From Ashinkailepas kermadecensis (lineage: Eukaryota; Arthropoda; Thecostraca; Neolepadidae): DNA of 64,000 nucleotides. This document shows positions 23,255-35,979 of this stretch, in pieces. The number at the start of each line of letters is the position of its first letter. Position 1 is the first letter of the stretch. The notes under the pieces are model-generated. The model was not told the origin of the DNA. It saw only the letters and a program-made list of their open reading frames with translations, and did not search any database. Position numbers and translations under genes: made by a program. The stretch spans positions 616,501 to 680,500 of the forward strand of contig JAOTOM010005105.1 of assembly GCA_034440615.1 (NCBI GenBank). The letters run 5' to 3'.

Positions 23255-26200
23255 ATAATTATGCCTAGGGCTGGAGTCTCCCCTGAATGGAGCTCTAGGG
23301 CACTGGCAGCCAATGCCAAGGTAGGTAGGCTCTGCAATGAGTTAGGTTTGACCTTTGTTGACAAGTGGTCCAGGTTTTATGGCTCATGGGGCCTCTATCA
23401 GAGGGATGGCCTGCACTTCTCCGAGAAGGGAGTGCAAGTGTTAAGCAAAGTATATGAGCATGTCCTTCAGGGAAACTAGACAATGGGGTGGGGAGGGAAG
23501 AAGTGGCATTGCCATCTCAGGGATATGCCAATAGTGGCAGCCTAGGTAATAGAACCTCACAGTCAGCAAATAGGGATAGCAGTAGTTCAAGGGGGAAGAG
23601 TGGTAGCTCATCCAGAGATGAAAGAGCTACTCAACATGAAAAAGCCAAAGATGGTTATGGAACATTTGTTAAGTGTATGATGCTTAATGCTCAGAGTATT
23701 CGATCCAAATTTGACGAGTTCAAGTGTTATGTTGCTGAGGAGGAACCAGATTTGTTTGCATTACTGAGGCATGGGTCAGTGAGAGGTATTTTGGGGATAA
23801 CTTGCAGAACTATGATATCCAGGGATACAATATGTTTTCATGCAATAGGGGTCCAGCAGTGAAAGGGGGTGGTGTAGTGCTCTATGTGAACAGCTTATTC
23901 AGTTATCAAAAAGTAGCAGATGGGGTAAAAAATGTGTCGGTGGAGTCCATTTGGCTTGATGTTGCTGTGGGAAAAGGCAACAGCAATAAACTGAGGATAG
24001 GAGCTTTGTACCGATCAGGAACCTTGCCAGATCCTCAGCAACTGGAGCTTGATAAGGTGATCTGCGAGGAATTCAGTAGAAACTTTCGGAGGACATGCCT
24101 TATTCTTGGTGACTTAAATCTAAAAGGATATGAAAATGTTGGTGTTGGCTCCTCATCATGTGAACTGTTTAGGAAATGCCTTGAAGAGGACCTGTTCTTA
24201 CACCAGTTTGTAACGGAACCAACTAGGCAGGGCTCATTCTTGGACCTTGTCTTCTCAGATTTAAGTGATTTAGTTGAAGACTTGACTGTAGGAGAAACTC
24301 TGGGAAGAAGTGACCATAACATAGTGCGATTTAAGGTACAAATAGCAGGGACAATCAAGGATAATTTGGCAAAGATTCCAAATTTTAACAGGGCAGACTT
24401 TGACTGCATGAGAGCGGCTTTAAGTTCCATAGAATGGGAAGAAGAATTCTCCAATTGAAATGCCTGTGAAATGTGGGAAAAGTTCAAATCTTACTTGAGG
24501 GAAATTCAGATTAGACATGTCCCCCAAAAGCAAAGGCGCAAAAGAAGGGTAGGAAAGCCAGCATGGCTTACACCAGATGTGATGAAAACAATTATGGCTA
24601 AGAAAGATGCATTTAGATTATTTAAGGAAGCTTCAAATATCGTAAATCTAAGGTCGTATCAAAAAGCTAGAGACGCTGTGAAGCAGAACACCAGAGCAGC
24701 AAAGCGAGCAAAAGAATTGGATTTGGCTAGGAACTGTAATGGGGACAGTAAAAAGTTCTTTAGTTTCTACAAGCTAACTAAAATTTCAAGCACAATTGAT
24801 CCACTGGAAGTAAATGGGACTATATTGAGTGAGGATGGTGAGATGGTTGAGGAGCTGAGCAAGCAGTTTAAATCAGTGTTTACATTGGAAGATGTGACTA
24901 ATCTGCCAAACGTACACCACAGTTCAGTGACAGGTGATCAGATAAACGATGTTGATTTCTTTCATAGTGATGTTGTTTTCATTTATATCAGGAAAATAAA
25001 GCCAAACAAGGCAGCAGGACCTGATGGAATTTATACTAGGGTATTGTGGGAAGCTGATAAAGAACTGGCAATTCCACTTAGTATAATATTTTGTAGATAA
25101 GTTTCACAAAATGAAATTCCAACAGATTGGAAAAGGGCAAATGTAGTTCCTATTTTCAAGAAAGGAGAGAGGGAAAGTTGAAAACTATAGGCCAGTAAGA
25201 CTCACAGCCCTAGTCTGCAAGGTACTCGAATCAATTATCAAGGATATAATAGTTAGTTTTCTGGAAGGAAACAGATTGATTCAAGATACTCAACATGGGT
25301 TTAGAAAAGGGCGATCGTGTCTCACAAATGTCTTGGACTTTTTGAATTTTGTTACAAAACAACTTGATCAGGGAAATCAGGTTGATGTAGCATATCTTGA
25401 CCTTAGTAAGGCCTTTGACAAGGTACCCCATAAACGGTTAATGATGCAGTTTCAGGGCCATGTTGTGCATAGAGTTGTGGCTTTCAGATAGACAGCAGAG
25501 AGTGATGCTAAATGGTACAAAGTCATCATGGCAAAATGTTCTTAGTGGAGTCCCCCAGGGGTCAGTACTGGGGCCACTATTGTTCATTATATTTGTAAAT
25601 AACATTGAAAGTGGCCTAAGCAGTAAGGTTTTTAAATTTGCGGATGATTTGAAGGTCTTTAGGGCAATAACAGGACACAATGAGCAGGTCTTGCTGCAGA
25701 CAGACTTAGGACGAGCTTGTGAAGTGGTCCGAAAAAATGGCAAATGAAATTTAATTTTGGTAAGTGCAAAATCATGCATGTAGGTAGGCAGCATATGAAG
25801 ACTCCATACTTGATGGGTGGCCAAGTACTATCTGTGACTCAGCAGGAGAAGGACTTAGGTGTTATTTTGAACACAAAATTGGGGGTATCAGAACAGACCA
25901 AAGAAGTCAGGAAGAAGGCACTAAGAATGCTTGGGGCAATAAATAGGAATGTATCATACAAAAGTGAGGAAGTCATCAGGAAGCTTTACTGTGCATATGT
26001 CAGGCCACATTTGGAATACTGTGTCCAAGCTTCGTCCCCTAGTTAGGAAAAAGATTGTTGGCTTTTAGAGAGAGTACAAAAGAGGGCAACACAAATCGTT
26101 AATGGTGTAAGCAACCTGGCATATGAGGAAAGATTGAAGAAATTGAATATGTTTTCACTTAGATATAGAAGGCTGAGAGGAGATCTCATCGAGGTCTTTA

Positions 26201-26590
26201 AATTTGTTCATGGTCAAGAACAGGGATATCTCAAGGAAATGTTTGAATTTAACAGAAATAATGCAATTAGAGGTCATCAATTCATAATTAAAGTTAATCA
26301 CAGCAGGACAAGGTTAAGACAGTCTTTCTTCACCAACAGGGTAGTAGAACATTGGAACCAGCTGCCAGAAACCATTGTCAGTAGCAGCACACTGAACATC
26401 TTTAAAAACAGCATAGACACTCATAAGAAAAGAGGGCTTGCTTTTCGGTATTCCAGGGAGGGCTGATCGACGGATTTGGTGGGCAACTGGTTCAGTGTCC
26501 AGAGTGCAACCAAGAAGGGCACTTGTGGCTCATAGTTGCACTGATCTTTTATGTCTTTATCTCTTTAATAATGAAGTCCACACCCTATTA
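23255..26590 (+). mobile_element. CR1-type LINE, 5'-truncated and decayed copy
   Basis: Begins inside the ORF1 esterase domain (RAGVSPEWSSRALAANAK) and runs through ORF2 to a stop at 26464. ORF2 is broken by a deletion/frameshift near 23760, an in-frame TGA at 24456, a stop in FCR* near 25098, a frameshift near 25170, a deletion near 25450, another frameshift near 25710-25750 and a stop near 26043. Endonuclease pieces (GDLNLKG, SDHNIVRF) and RT pieces (DLSKAFDKVPH, PQGSVLGPLLF, FADDLK) remain readable. It is closely similar to the minus-strand copy at 45911-50230. Confidence 0.92.
23488..26466 (+). pseudogene. LINE ORF2 (endonuclease-reverse transcriptase), broken
   Basis: Remnant of the LINE polyprotein for nicking target DNA and reverse transcribing the element RNA. 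Order of readable blocks: NAQSIRSKFDEFKC (23680), the endonuclease core to about 24360, a linker with KRRKRRVGKPAW-like text, RT block A near 25400, RT block B/C near 25550-25650 with FADDLK, and a C-terminal block to 26466. Compared with the minus-strand copy it has at least six disabling changes, so it cannot make a full protein. Confidence 0.9.
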
Positions 26591-26639
26591 TATCAACTTC
26601 AAGTGCGAAAACGCCTCTCAAAATTTTAGAATCCCCCGA

Positions 26640-27290
26640 GAGGATTAGGCGCACGTGATGCGACCTGACAAAGTCACATGAGGAGTGATGTGAAGAGTGA
26701 TGTGACCAGTGACGAGTGATGCTTGGCATGTGGCCTGAGAAGGCACATGACGAGCATGATAACTGACCCGAGTGGATCTTCAGCTGGGTAACTGCGTAGT
26801 GGCATTGACAGCACGTTAAACATTTAATTCAAATTATGTCTTGCAACAGAAATGATTCAGTCAGATGGTGGACTCATGGTATATGTAATCATCTCTGCTT
26901 AGCAAAGACTTTGATCCCAGAACCTATTCAATGAAGACATTTGGATTAAAAGTACTAAAACACCTAATTACAACGGAGACTACTATCGAGGCTTTTCATT
27001 GTCCAGTGATGTGTACGTCCAGGCTGAGATATAAGAACCCCGAGGATAATGGGATGAATTTAGGCTAATTGCAGGGTGTATGTTTCTGAACACTACTTGT
27101 AGTGCAAGCAGTTTCTCATAAACCGGCGGCGATATTATAATGTAATCTTGTAACTGCTAAAATCGACAAGCGCATCCTATGCAACACAACATCGAAATCC
27201 GATAATAAATATAGGACTTGCGGGGTACCAAATCGACGGACCTGGTGGCGGACGTCGAGCGTTCAAGTGCCGGCGAGCGGTCGCAAAGGC
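26640..27290. other. No gene recognised
   Basis: Short repeats of gtgatgtgaagagtgatgtg near 26680 follow the LINE 3' end; otherwise unique sequence without coding signal. Confidence 0.45.
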
Positions 27291-27309
27291 TTCGTCGGTG
27301 CGGTGAGGC

Positions 27310-27495
27310 AGCCGATCACGACCTCATTTGACCTTAAAGGCCTAGGGTTATGAAATGTGTAGTTCACTACATCCGTAATCTACCCTCCAAATTGTGTGCT
27401 TATAGCTTCAGTAGTTTCCGAAATCTTAGGGACAGGGCCCGAATGCTCCCTCCTCCTGTGCGTGTTATGTAAGAGGCCCTCCGGGCTCGTGTTAA
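27310..27495 (-). mobile_element. Terminal fragment of AGGTCA-type TTAA MITE
   Basis: Read on the minus strand from TTAA (27495-27492) it gives CACGAGCCCGGAGGGCCTCT, matching CACGCGCCCTGGAGGGCCTC at 17124. It then diverges but keeps the ccctaagatttcgg step after the G-rich hairpin position. The far end was not found. Confidence 0.6.
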
Positions 27496-27499
27496 TCGA

Positions 27500-29225
27500 C
27501 ACTGTACCCAACTACGTTTGTATGCTATATTTAGGCCACTTAATCTGTTACTAGGATAAATTTGCAATTGATGTGATGCTCAAGATAAAGATTTAAATAC
27601 AGCCACACGTTTAGACCAGGTTATCACTTAAGGGGTATAAAATTGTCCAACTCAATTGAAAGCCCGACAAAAGAACGGCGAATTCAATTTTCGAACCGTT
27701 CCGTTCTATCAGTGTGCAAGAGCTCCCCGGCCACGTTGTTGGATGTCGAAGTATTAATATATTAGCAATATTAATATTTGTGGACAAGACACACAGAAAC
27801 ACACCCAGGTCGGGAATCATGGCTCCAGTCATGCCAACATGCATTACACACGCTGACACAGTGGAGAGCACTGCGTTGGGACATTCAATATAAAATGTGG
27901 AGTTGTTACATGCAACTTTTTAATCGATTTGTGGTCATATTTATGTGTTCTTTCTTTATGGTGAAAAGTGGCAATATTTAATCCTTACCAGTTGCAGTTG
28001 TCAGTTAAATCTACCTAACACACCGTCTTCAGGTCAGTTCCCCTCATATCAATACCTCCTGAAAAGAGGTTGAGTTAAAAATATCCTGAAAATCCAAGCA
28101 AGCAAGACCAAGTGGGTTTTAGCATTTGTATCACTTCGTTCGCTCGGAACGCTCGCTCACTCTGTCTGAACAGTCAGTGTAAACTCGTAAGGTGAACGCT
28201 GCTAGGGAAACGTCTGTGGTCGAACACGTGCTAAATATGACTATATCTGGCAATCTAAATCAAATCGGATCCTTTCTGACCTTCACATTCTTGTCATGAA
28301 TAAATTCATGACTCGTCATGAAACTATGGAAGTGTGATGGCTGTCCCAAATTCCCTGATGAAGAAAGTAACACAACGCATCTGCCTTTAATAATCTGAGG
28401 ACACATAACGCGCAACTCAGAAGTATTTAGGAACGACACCGTCATTTGCTATCTGCCGCGGCTTTCCAGATATAAATACCTGCCGGGGACGGTCCGGCGA
28501 CTATCTCGCTTATACAGGCGCCATTCCGGACAGCTGTGCCTCGAGAATGCAGTCACCCTCCTTGGCCATTCGGTCATTGCTCTTCGTAATATGCGAGCCA
28601 TTACTGGCTACATATGCTCCTCTCCCGACACGATATGCATCCTTCTGTACAGTTGGGTGTTTTGGAAATGTAAACGCCCTCCTGGGCCAGCAGGTGCTCT
28701 CATCCCAGTCAGACGCATTTTTAGCCCGGTGATGCCTGCGGGCCCCGTCTCAGATAGCTATCATCCTACCCTAGTGCAAATTTAGGCACCCTCCTGGGGA
28801 AATATAGCGCCCCTCTCGGCAGTATTAGTACAGGTGCCCTTCTGGCAGCCCCTCTTTAGAATGCATGGGTAGTCCTAGACTAGACCAGGCGATGTCCCCT
28901 CCTGAGCATGTAGGCATACTATTCGCAACATGGTGCAATAACTAGCCAAGCATGGCGAAAATAGTGATGGCTGGGAGTGACAAGCACCTCTCCCAACCCA
29001 GTGAACGTGGTAATCGAGTCGCGAGTTCGTGTCGCTTTAAGCACATTCTTGTCGCAGAAAAGGTCCGAATGACAACGATAACGCAAAAAGAGCATGCCGT
29101 CTGTCATACTTGACAACTTGGTCAGATCATTGCCTCACTAGGTCAGATTGAGAAAACGGCGGTCTATTCATCATTCACGAATAAAACAATTATCTTCAAA
29201 TTATGGCTTCAAGGGCCCCTAAAAC
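27500..29225. other. No gene recognised
   Basis: Unique sequence. Around 28610-28910 there are loose repeats of cctcctggg-like motifs. There is no recognisable exon or RNA. Confidence 0.45.
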
Positions 29226-29303
29226 ATGGTAGTAAAATTGAGAAAAAAACGTTCAAGAATTGCCGGGCAGAAGCCAGGACAAGTCAAGAGATTTAAATGC
29301 AGC

Positions 29304-29699
29304 GAGGAATTAGTCTGGTGGGCCGCGCACCATTTCCCCGAGGAATTAGTCTGGTGGGCCGCGCACCATTTCCCCGAGGAATTAGTCTGGTGGGCCGCGC
29401 ACCATTTCCCCGAGGAATTAGTCTGGTGGGCCGCGCACCATTTCCCCGAGGAATTAGTCTGGTGGGCCGCGCACCATTTCCCCGAGGAATTAGTCTGGTG
29501 GGCCGCGCACCATTTCCCCGAGGAATTAGTCTGGTGGGCCGCGCACCATTTCCCCGAGGAATTAGTCTGGTGGGCCGCGCACCATTTCCCCGAGGAATTA
29601 GTCTGGTGGGCCGCGCACCATTTCCCCGAGGAATTAGTCTGGTGGGCCGCGCACCATTTCCCCGAGGAATTAGTCTGGTGGGCCGCGCACCATTTCCCC
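29304..29699. repeat. 36-bp minisatellite, 11 identical units
   Basis: Unit gaggaattagtctggtgggc plus cgcgcaccatttcccc, repeated 11 times with no difference that I can see. A twelfth partial unit begins at 29700. The plus-strand frame from ATG 29226 reads through all units as EELVWWAAHHFP x 11 and stops at 29724-29726, giving 166 codons. Complete homogeneity points to very recent expansion, or to assembly collapse or copying. Confidence 0.97.
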
Positions 29700-29884
29700 G
29701 AGGAACGCCACCAATTGGGAAAATAAATAGAGTGAACTGAGACGTCACCAAGAGGTTCAAACTTTCCACCAAGGTAATTGACTCAAACACGAGGAAGAGA
29801 AGAGACTGCAGTCAACCGTTTTTGGGGAAGGGCGTTCTGGGAGAGCCTACCCTTAGTGGCCTCCCTTGGATTGCAAGGCATGTT

Positions 29885-30855
29885 TTAACCCGCGCACGTC
29901 CGGGGGGGGGGGCAGATATCTGCCCCCCCTGCGGTTTTTCCTACTTTGCCGCCATACTAATCGGGTTAGCAAAGCCAAACCTCGCATGGCTGCTCATTGG
30001 TCTTTTCCGCATGTCCTCAGAAATGTTTGACCCTGGGTCATCTCAAGTCAGGTCACCAGGTCAGGCGAAGTGACCTAACGTCCCTCCGAGTTCTAGGTGG
30101 CATCACTCCCACAATAATTGGGCGATAGATTTCAAACTTATATCACGTCATGGCCTTATCAGGGTCTATAATATGTATATCACGGTTTTTTCGTAGCGTT
30201 GACCTGAGGTCAGGTCGTGGCCATGGCTTACCCATTATAGGCCTATGGAAAAATATACAAATGTTTCCTGGTTACATATTTGCTCTCGGAATGACCTCCA
30301 ACCGTTATGGCGTGTAGTTGGAAGCTATTCGCAATATTATCGCTGAATTTTTGCTCAGTGGCCCCACCAAGGTCAGCTGAGGTCACCTGAAATCACTAGC
30401 ACATTTATGCGCATTATATCGCAATGCATTGAGCTAGAAGGCTGAAATTACCGGCATTGTGCTTGTATCGCCAAGACGTTTCGATTGATATATTACATGA
30501 CCTCCCTACTCTACCCCATGACCTTGACCTGAGGTCATTGTTTCGGTGACCCATCTGTTGACCTGACCTTAAATTACACAGCGTATGTCGATAGCACATT
30601 TCAAGGGCTGTCGAATAGCATTCGCAGTTTGTTTCTATCTGTTACAGGTCCTGAGATATGTGCCAATATCTGAGGGTCCCACCCGATCTGGTCGAATTTG
30701 ACATATGATGACCCAGTGACCTAAATATTGACCAGAGCGAGAACATAACCGAAATACTTTCGATAGAGCTTGTCACCAGCTATCTAAAGCCGTTTTCCGT
30801 TTGTCGCTAGCTAGCATAGTTCTCGAGATCTTAGGGGGGCAGACATCTGCCCCCC
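29885..30855 (+). mobile_element. TTAA MITE family 2, copy A (right end lost)
   Basis: Begins TTAACCCGCGCACGTCCGG with a G run and a gcagatatctgc hairpin. It ends at the second hairpin gcagacatctgc without the outer inverted repeat. It is near-identical, in inverted orientation, to 36551-37567. I count 15 AGGTCA/TGACCT hexamers inside. No protein is encoded. Confidence 0.85.
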
Positions 30856-30859
30856 AAGA

Positions 30860-31650
30860 CCATTTCACCGGGGAGACGACAAAATATTCCGGAAAAGAAG
30901 AACTTGATCGGGATGTGCGAATGTATCACTAAAATTTACATTTTCAGATGAATGGGGAATTGTCCTCCCTAGTTAAAATAAGCCTCGCTGGATCCGCCAC
31001 TGAGGCCAAGTGGTTCGGATGAAGAAGTGGCCATAACTTCAGCTTCGAATATAGCGAACAAGATCACGTTCAATGAATATCTAATAATGATGCCGAGCAG
31101 AGCATGCTGTGCACCCCTACAATAATTTTCTTTGAATCATTGGAGGCACTAAATAAATGACCAACAAAATTGATAAGCTCATGTTCTAACTGTACCTACA
31201 TAACTACATGTCTGGATGTAGCGCTTGACTTTGATAATGTATTGTCTTAAGAAACAGAGTATTTAGGGAGAGCAAACAGTTTTAGTGAGTGTAGGCCAGA
31301 TGGTGCAACGCCTTCCGTTGCTCGCGCAAGGAAGGGCGCAGCGCTCCAGCGCACCATACGTTCCGCCACCCGTCTCGTATACCTCTTACGTTTTCCTGGC
31401 TCTCTGTCTCTCCCCCCTCTCTCTCTCTCACAGTCTTACCCATTCTCGAAGAAAGTGAGAGTGAAAGTAAGAGTGAGAAACCCAAGACTCCCAATTCAAA
31501 TGGACATACTCACTTGGATATTGGCCGAGGATATTCCAGTCACATAATGCAACAGATCAGAAAATACAGCTCATGATTGAGTCATTAGCAGTTTCACTGT
31601 GAGCATCAAACGTTACATCAGCGTTAAAAAAACGAATATTATGTCGCAGC
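30860..31650. other. Spacer with a solo hAT-like end
   Basis: CTGGATCCGCCACTG at 30988-31002 looks like the right terminal repeat of a hAT-type element (CAGTGGCGGATCCAG inverted). No left partner was seen. The rest is unique, with a CT-rich run at 31400-31440. Confidence 0.45.
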
Positions 31651-31654
31651 TTCT

Positions 31655-32405
31655 GCGCAACGTACCCGACTCCGGGCAATACAGCGTCAACGTACCTGAT
31701 TCCGGGCGATATAACGTCAACTGTCCGCCTCCGGCCAATATAGCGTCAACGTACCCGATTCCGGCCAATATAGCGTCAACGCACCCGATTCCGGGCAATA
31801 TAACGTAACCGTCCGTCTGCGGGAAATATAGCGTCAACTGACCGTCTCCGGAAAAAATCGCGTCAACTGTCCGTCTCCAGGGAATATAGTGCCCACGTAC
31901 CCGACTCCGGGCAATATAGCGTCGACGTATCCGACCTCGAGCAATATAGTGCCAACGTAACCGACTCCGGACAATATGGCGTCAACGTACCCGACTCCGG
32001 GCAATATAACGCTAACGTAACCGACTCCGGACAATATAGCGTTAACGTACCCGACTCCGGGCAATATAGCGTCAACGTACCCGACTCCGGGAAATATAGC
32101 GTTAACGACCCGACTCCGGGCAATATAGCGTCAACGTACCTGACTCCGGGCAATATAGCGTTAACGTACCCGACTCCGGGCAATATAGCGTTAACGTACC
32201 CGACTCCGGGCAATATAGCGTTAACGTACCCGACTCCGGGTAATATAGGGTCAACATTTCTCGACTTCGGGCAATATAGAGTCAACGTACCTGACTCCGG
32301 GCAATATAGCGTCAACGTACCTGACTCCGGGCAATATAGCGTCAACGTACCTGACTCCGGGCAATATAGCGTCAGCGTACCTGACTCCGGGCAATATGGC
32401 ATCAA
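31655..32405. repeat. 30-bp minisatellite, about 25 units
   Basis: Unit cgactccgggcaatatagcg plus tcaacgtacc. The left third is more diverged; the right third is nearly homogeneous. Open frames on the minus strand (LTLYCPESGT repeats) are by-products. Confidence 0.95.
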
Positions 32406-32409
32406 CTGT

Positions 32410-34140
32410 CCGTTTCAGGAACGCGCACAAACACGGTGCCGCTGGCAGCACCATCCGTGGTGTCTCAGGAGAAATTGACACTGCCCGAACCTACCCACCG
32501 GCGAAAGTGCCACAGTCTGAAATGTCTAGGTTATGGCTCACGCTACGTCACATTACCGGCATCACAAGACCGTGCACAGCGAACCAGTTTTCATTCGGCT
32601 AGCAGAAAAAATGAACCCGAGCGGCCTGGCCGGGCCAAATAGCAATAATGCCACCCAGAAACACGTAATGAGCACAGACGGGCAACACTACCCTTCGAGT
32701 TGTATATTTTAATTTGCGAGGTCTCGGCCCGTGTACTTCCCCCTACGTCCTTGCATGTGGAACGATGCCTTCGATTTTTGACACTTCAATCCCGTGAGGC
32801 TCTTCCACGGTGCTAGCGCAGTATCTGCAATGTCCAATATGAATGGTGTGCGTGGGGTTTTCCTATTGATTTCTCCGTGAAGGGATACAATGAAATAAAA
32901 TTGGAATTTATCCGGACCCGAATTCAATCACACACTATACCATGATGCATATTACTTTACTTCAACGTGCTAATTTATGCGATTATTGTATTGTGTCACT
33001 AAGCGCCGTGAAGCTAACTCAAAACACGAAGCAAAATGTCAACACTTCCTGATCCGAGGAGAGGAAGCTTGCTAGAACCTGTTGGTGAGTTGCAACGCAA
33101 AGTGTCTTATTAGCTGCAGTGTGCTTGATATGTGGCAAGGTAAACTAAATGGACCACAGTTTTAAAGACTTCAAAATCTGAACGGGTTCACCCTTCCATA
33201 CGTCGCGCGTGATTCGCCGCGCGAGGATCACTGGTGGAAATAGTGTCACGTAGTTCAAATGAAGTCAACGATAAGCTTCTAGTGCGGACGTCGCAACGGG
33301 CTTTGGATGAGGGAGGAGCGATATTTTTTTCGTCGATTGCTCCTATGCAACTCTGTAGGCATAATGCAAATTTTCACGAAGTTTGGGGGACATGACTGCC
33401 AAACTGCTTAATGTGATTGTCAAGCATGCGTTCCCAAGCTGTGACCAGGCATATTTAGCATTGTCACACTCGTGTCCAATGCCTAGGTTCTACAGTTGTG
33501 CTCAACTCCTGGGGATCATTTAAAAGAATACAAACCTGAAATGCGTGTGCGTTTTTCACCAGTCTCTCTGTTCTAGAGCCATGGGGACAGCACTATAGCC
33601 CTCGTGCAGGGCTTCCCATTCGACCTTTCCTTGCGACTACCGCCTCAAGATCTTGTCGATAGTCCGCTGCAGCCAGTCATCAATGATGACAAAATTGTCA
33701 AGCTGCCACAAACATTTCCAAGTAGCGGGCGTCAAAAGTCGAGGTGCTGTCTGGATGGGTGGTCTCCTATACGCTGCCAGCTGGCGGCGCCGACCTTGAA
33801 GAAAGTGCAATGATTCATGGATTACAAGATGCCATCAGATATCCTGATCTCTGTCACGGACGCTTCGGGAAATTATCAAATCCCGCCACCCACATACGTG
33901 GCCAAGTGTTTACGAATATTTCAATTTTGGCTCAACGTGGCAGAAGACAGTGCTTACTTTCCTCGATTCTTCTTCAGCCATCAGGTCCGAAAATGGTCCC
34001 AGTAATCTAAGACAACTTCGAGCTAGCATTCTTTCCATGGCCCATCTGCGAAACAGTAAACACCAACTGGGCGCAGCTTGGAAATTGCTGCACTGAGAGT
34101 CTGAGAAGTGAGGGAGGTACCTTCGTGAGCCGCATCTTAC
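32410..34140. other. No gene recognised
   Basis: Short frames only. Near 33360-33385 the phrase ttttcacgaagtttggggga matches the flank at 17098, so a dispersed repeat is present. Frames at 33604-34010 show no recognisable domain. Confidence 0.45.
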
Positions 34141-34389
34141 CTGTCTGCCACCTGAGGTCGTTTGCGCCCCCGCCGCCTGGTGCGCCACCGTCGCTTCTTG
34201 AGCTGCGGACCCAGCACCGCGTGCACGGTCTGCCGCAGCGCCACCACCAGAGCACGCTCCGTCGCCGTGCTCAGCGCCACGCAGCGGCAGTCACTCAGCC
34301 TCAGGTGCAGCCGGTCTCCGCTGGATGGCGCCACGAGGCGGTCGCAGCTAGTCGCCGTGCAGATCTCATGCACGCTGTCGCCGTTTGCG
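34141..34389 (-). CDS. Candidate internal exon, product not recognised
   Basis: Minus-strand GC-rich frame ending at a strong donor, GACAG|GTAAGA (exon edge at 34141), with a possible acceptor tttcctccaag at 34390. It encodes about 82 residues: HEICTATSCDRLVAPSSGDR, then HLRLSDCRCVALSTATERAL and a basic end LKKRRWRTRRRGRKRP that could be a nuclear localisation signal. Amino-acid texture is natural and third positions are GC-rich, as in the two recognised genes. I do not recognise the family, and no partner exon was identified. Confidence 0.5.
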
Positions 34390-35229
34390 CTTGGAGGAAA
34401 TGGGGCATCTACACAGCCGATACAGGACGGCAATTCGCGGCACGAACGCGCACTGGCCACGTCACTGACTACGCTACGCATGGAAGACAACTGGAAGACT
34501 TGGTTGCCACGAGGCATCGCCACTGATCACATTTCGTTACACAATATGGAAGACGATCACCCCAACACCGAATGGCGTTCTGACACTACATGTCTACGCG
34601 TTAATGATACGGCTACCGGGACGGCACGCACCAGAAATGCAATGGCACCTCAAATACCAGCATTCCAGTGAAGCGATAAGTTCGATACAGTGGAAATAAC
34701 CCATCTGCTGTCAGTCAGTCTGCTGGCTCGAAGGCTGCACTAGCGATGGCATTACCATTACCACATGACACACCCCACCATCTATCGTCGCCTTTCCTTG
34801 CGTGCCACCATTTATTGCTGATCAGTAACTAGGCCCACGTCACGTCACGTGATAACAGAATTAACGCCCGATCATCGCACGGTCGCGCTCGACTCGCCTG
34901 GGTCTGCACATTCGCTCCGCCTACGCTACGGTTTGCGGTCCCTTCGGTCACTCATAGTCCGCCTGATGCTCACGATCCCATCGGTCCACCTGACAGCTCA
35001 CGATCCACCTGGTCCTGATGGTCCCATCGGTCACCCACGGTCAATCCGATAGTTCATGATTCCATTGATAACCGACGATCCCATGGGCACTTGACGGGTC
35101 AATTTGGCAATTGTCACGGACGAACCAATTGGTAACTCACGGTAAGTTGTTCATTCACGGTGTCGTTGGTGACACTCGCAATCCGGCTGACAACTGACGA
35201 TACACCTGGTCACTCGGTGCCACCCGTCA

Positions 35230-35460
35230 GTAACGGTCACCGTCCGACACACCTGGTCCGGCCGGCGCCATCGCTCAGCAGCCGCCGGCGTCACCGGACG
35301 CCCGCACGTCCGCCCAGCGTCGGCGGCGAGTGGCGCATGGCGCGCGCTGCTGGTGCCGCGGCCACCGCTGACGCAGTCGGCCTCCGGTCGGCCGGCTGCT
35401 CTGCCGGCCGGCGCCTATCGATCTGCCCGGCGGCTGCAGGGGCGAGGCGGTGGAGCATCA
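35230..35460. other. GC-rich segment, possible exon
   Basis: High GC with frames open on both strands, directly beside the 24-bp array. No domain or splice pair was identified. Confidence 0.3.
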
Positions 35461-35975
35461 CGGCTGAGAGGAGCCGACGGACACCGGCTGAGAGATGCCG
35501 ACGGACCCCGGCTGAGAGATGCCGACGGGCCCTGGCTGACAGGAGCCGGCGGACCCTGGTTGAGAGGAGCTGGCTGACATATTCTGGTTGAGAGGAGCGG
35601 ACAGACCCTGGCTGAGAAGAGCCGACCGATCCTGGCTGAGAGGAGACAACGGATCCTGGCTGAGAGGAGACGACGGATTCTGGTGACGGATTCTGGCTGA
35701 GAGGAGCCGACAGACCCAGGCTGAGAAGAGCCGACGGATCCTGGCTGAGAGGAGCTGACGGATCCTGGCCGAGAGGAGCCGACGGACCCTGGTTGAGAAG
35801 AGCCGACGGATACTGACTGCGAATAGAAGAGCAGACGGATACTGACTTGGAATAGAAAGGCCGACGGATCCTGGTTGAGAAGAGCCGACGAATCCTGACC
35901 GAGAGGATCTGATGGATTCTGCCTGAGAAGGGCCGACGGACTCTGGCTGAGAGGAGACGACGGATCCTGGCTGGG
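35460..35975. repeat. 24-bp minisatellite, about 20 units
   Basis: Unit gagaggagccgacggaccct plus ggct, with many substitutions and two insertions (near 35680 and 35820). Long frames across it on both strands are by-products. Confidence 0.9.
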
Positions 35976-35979
35976 AAAG

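Noticed and set aside
29304..29699. CRISPR array
   Set aside because: Identical 36-bp units follow each other with no spacers, and the genome is eukaryotic.
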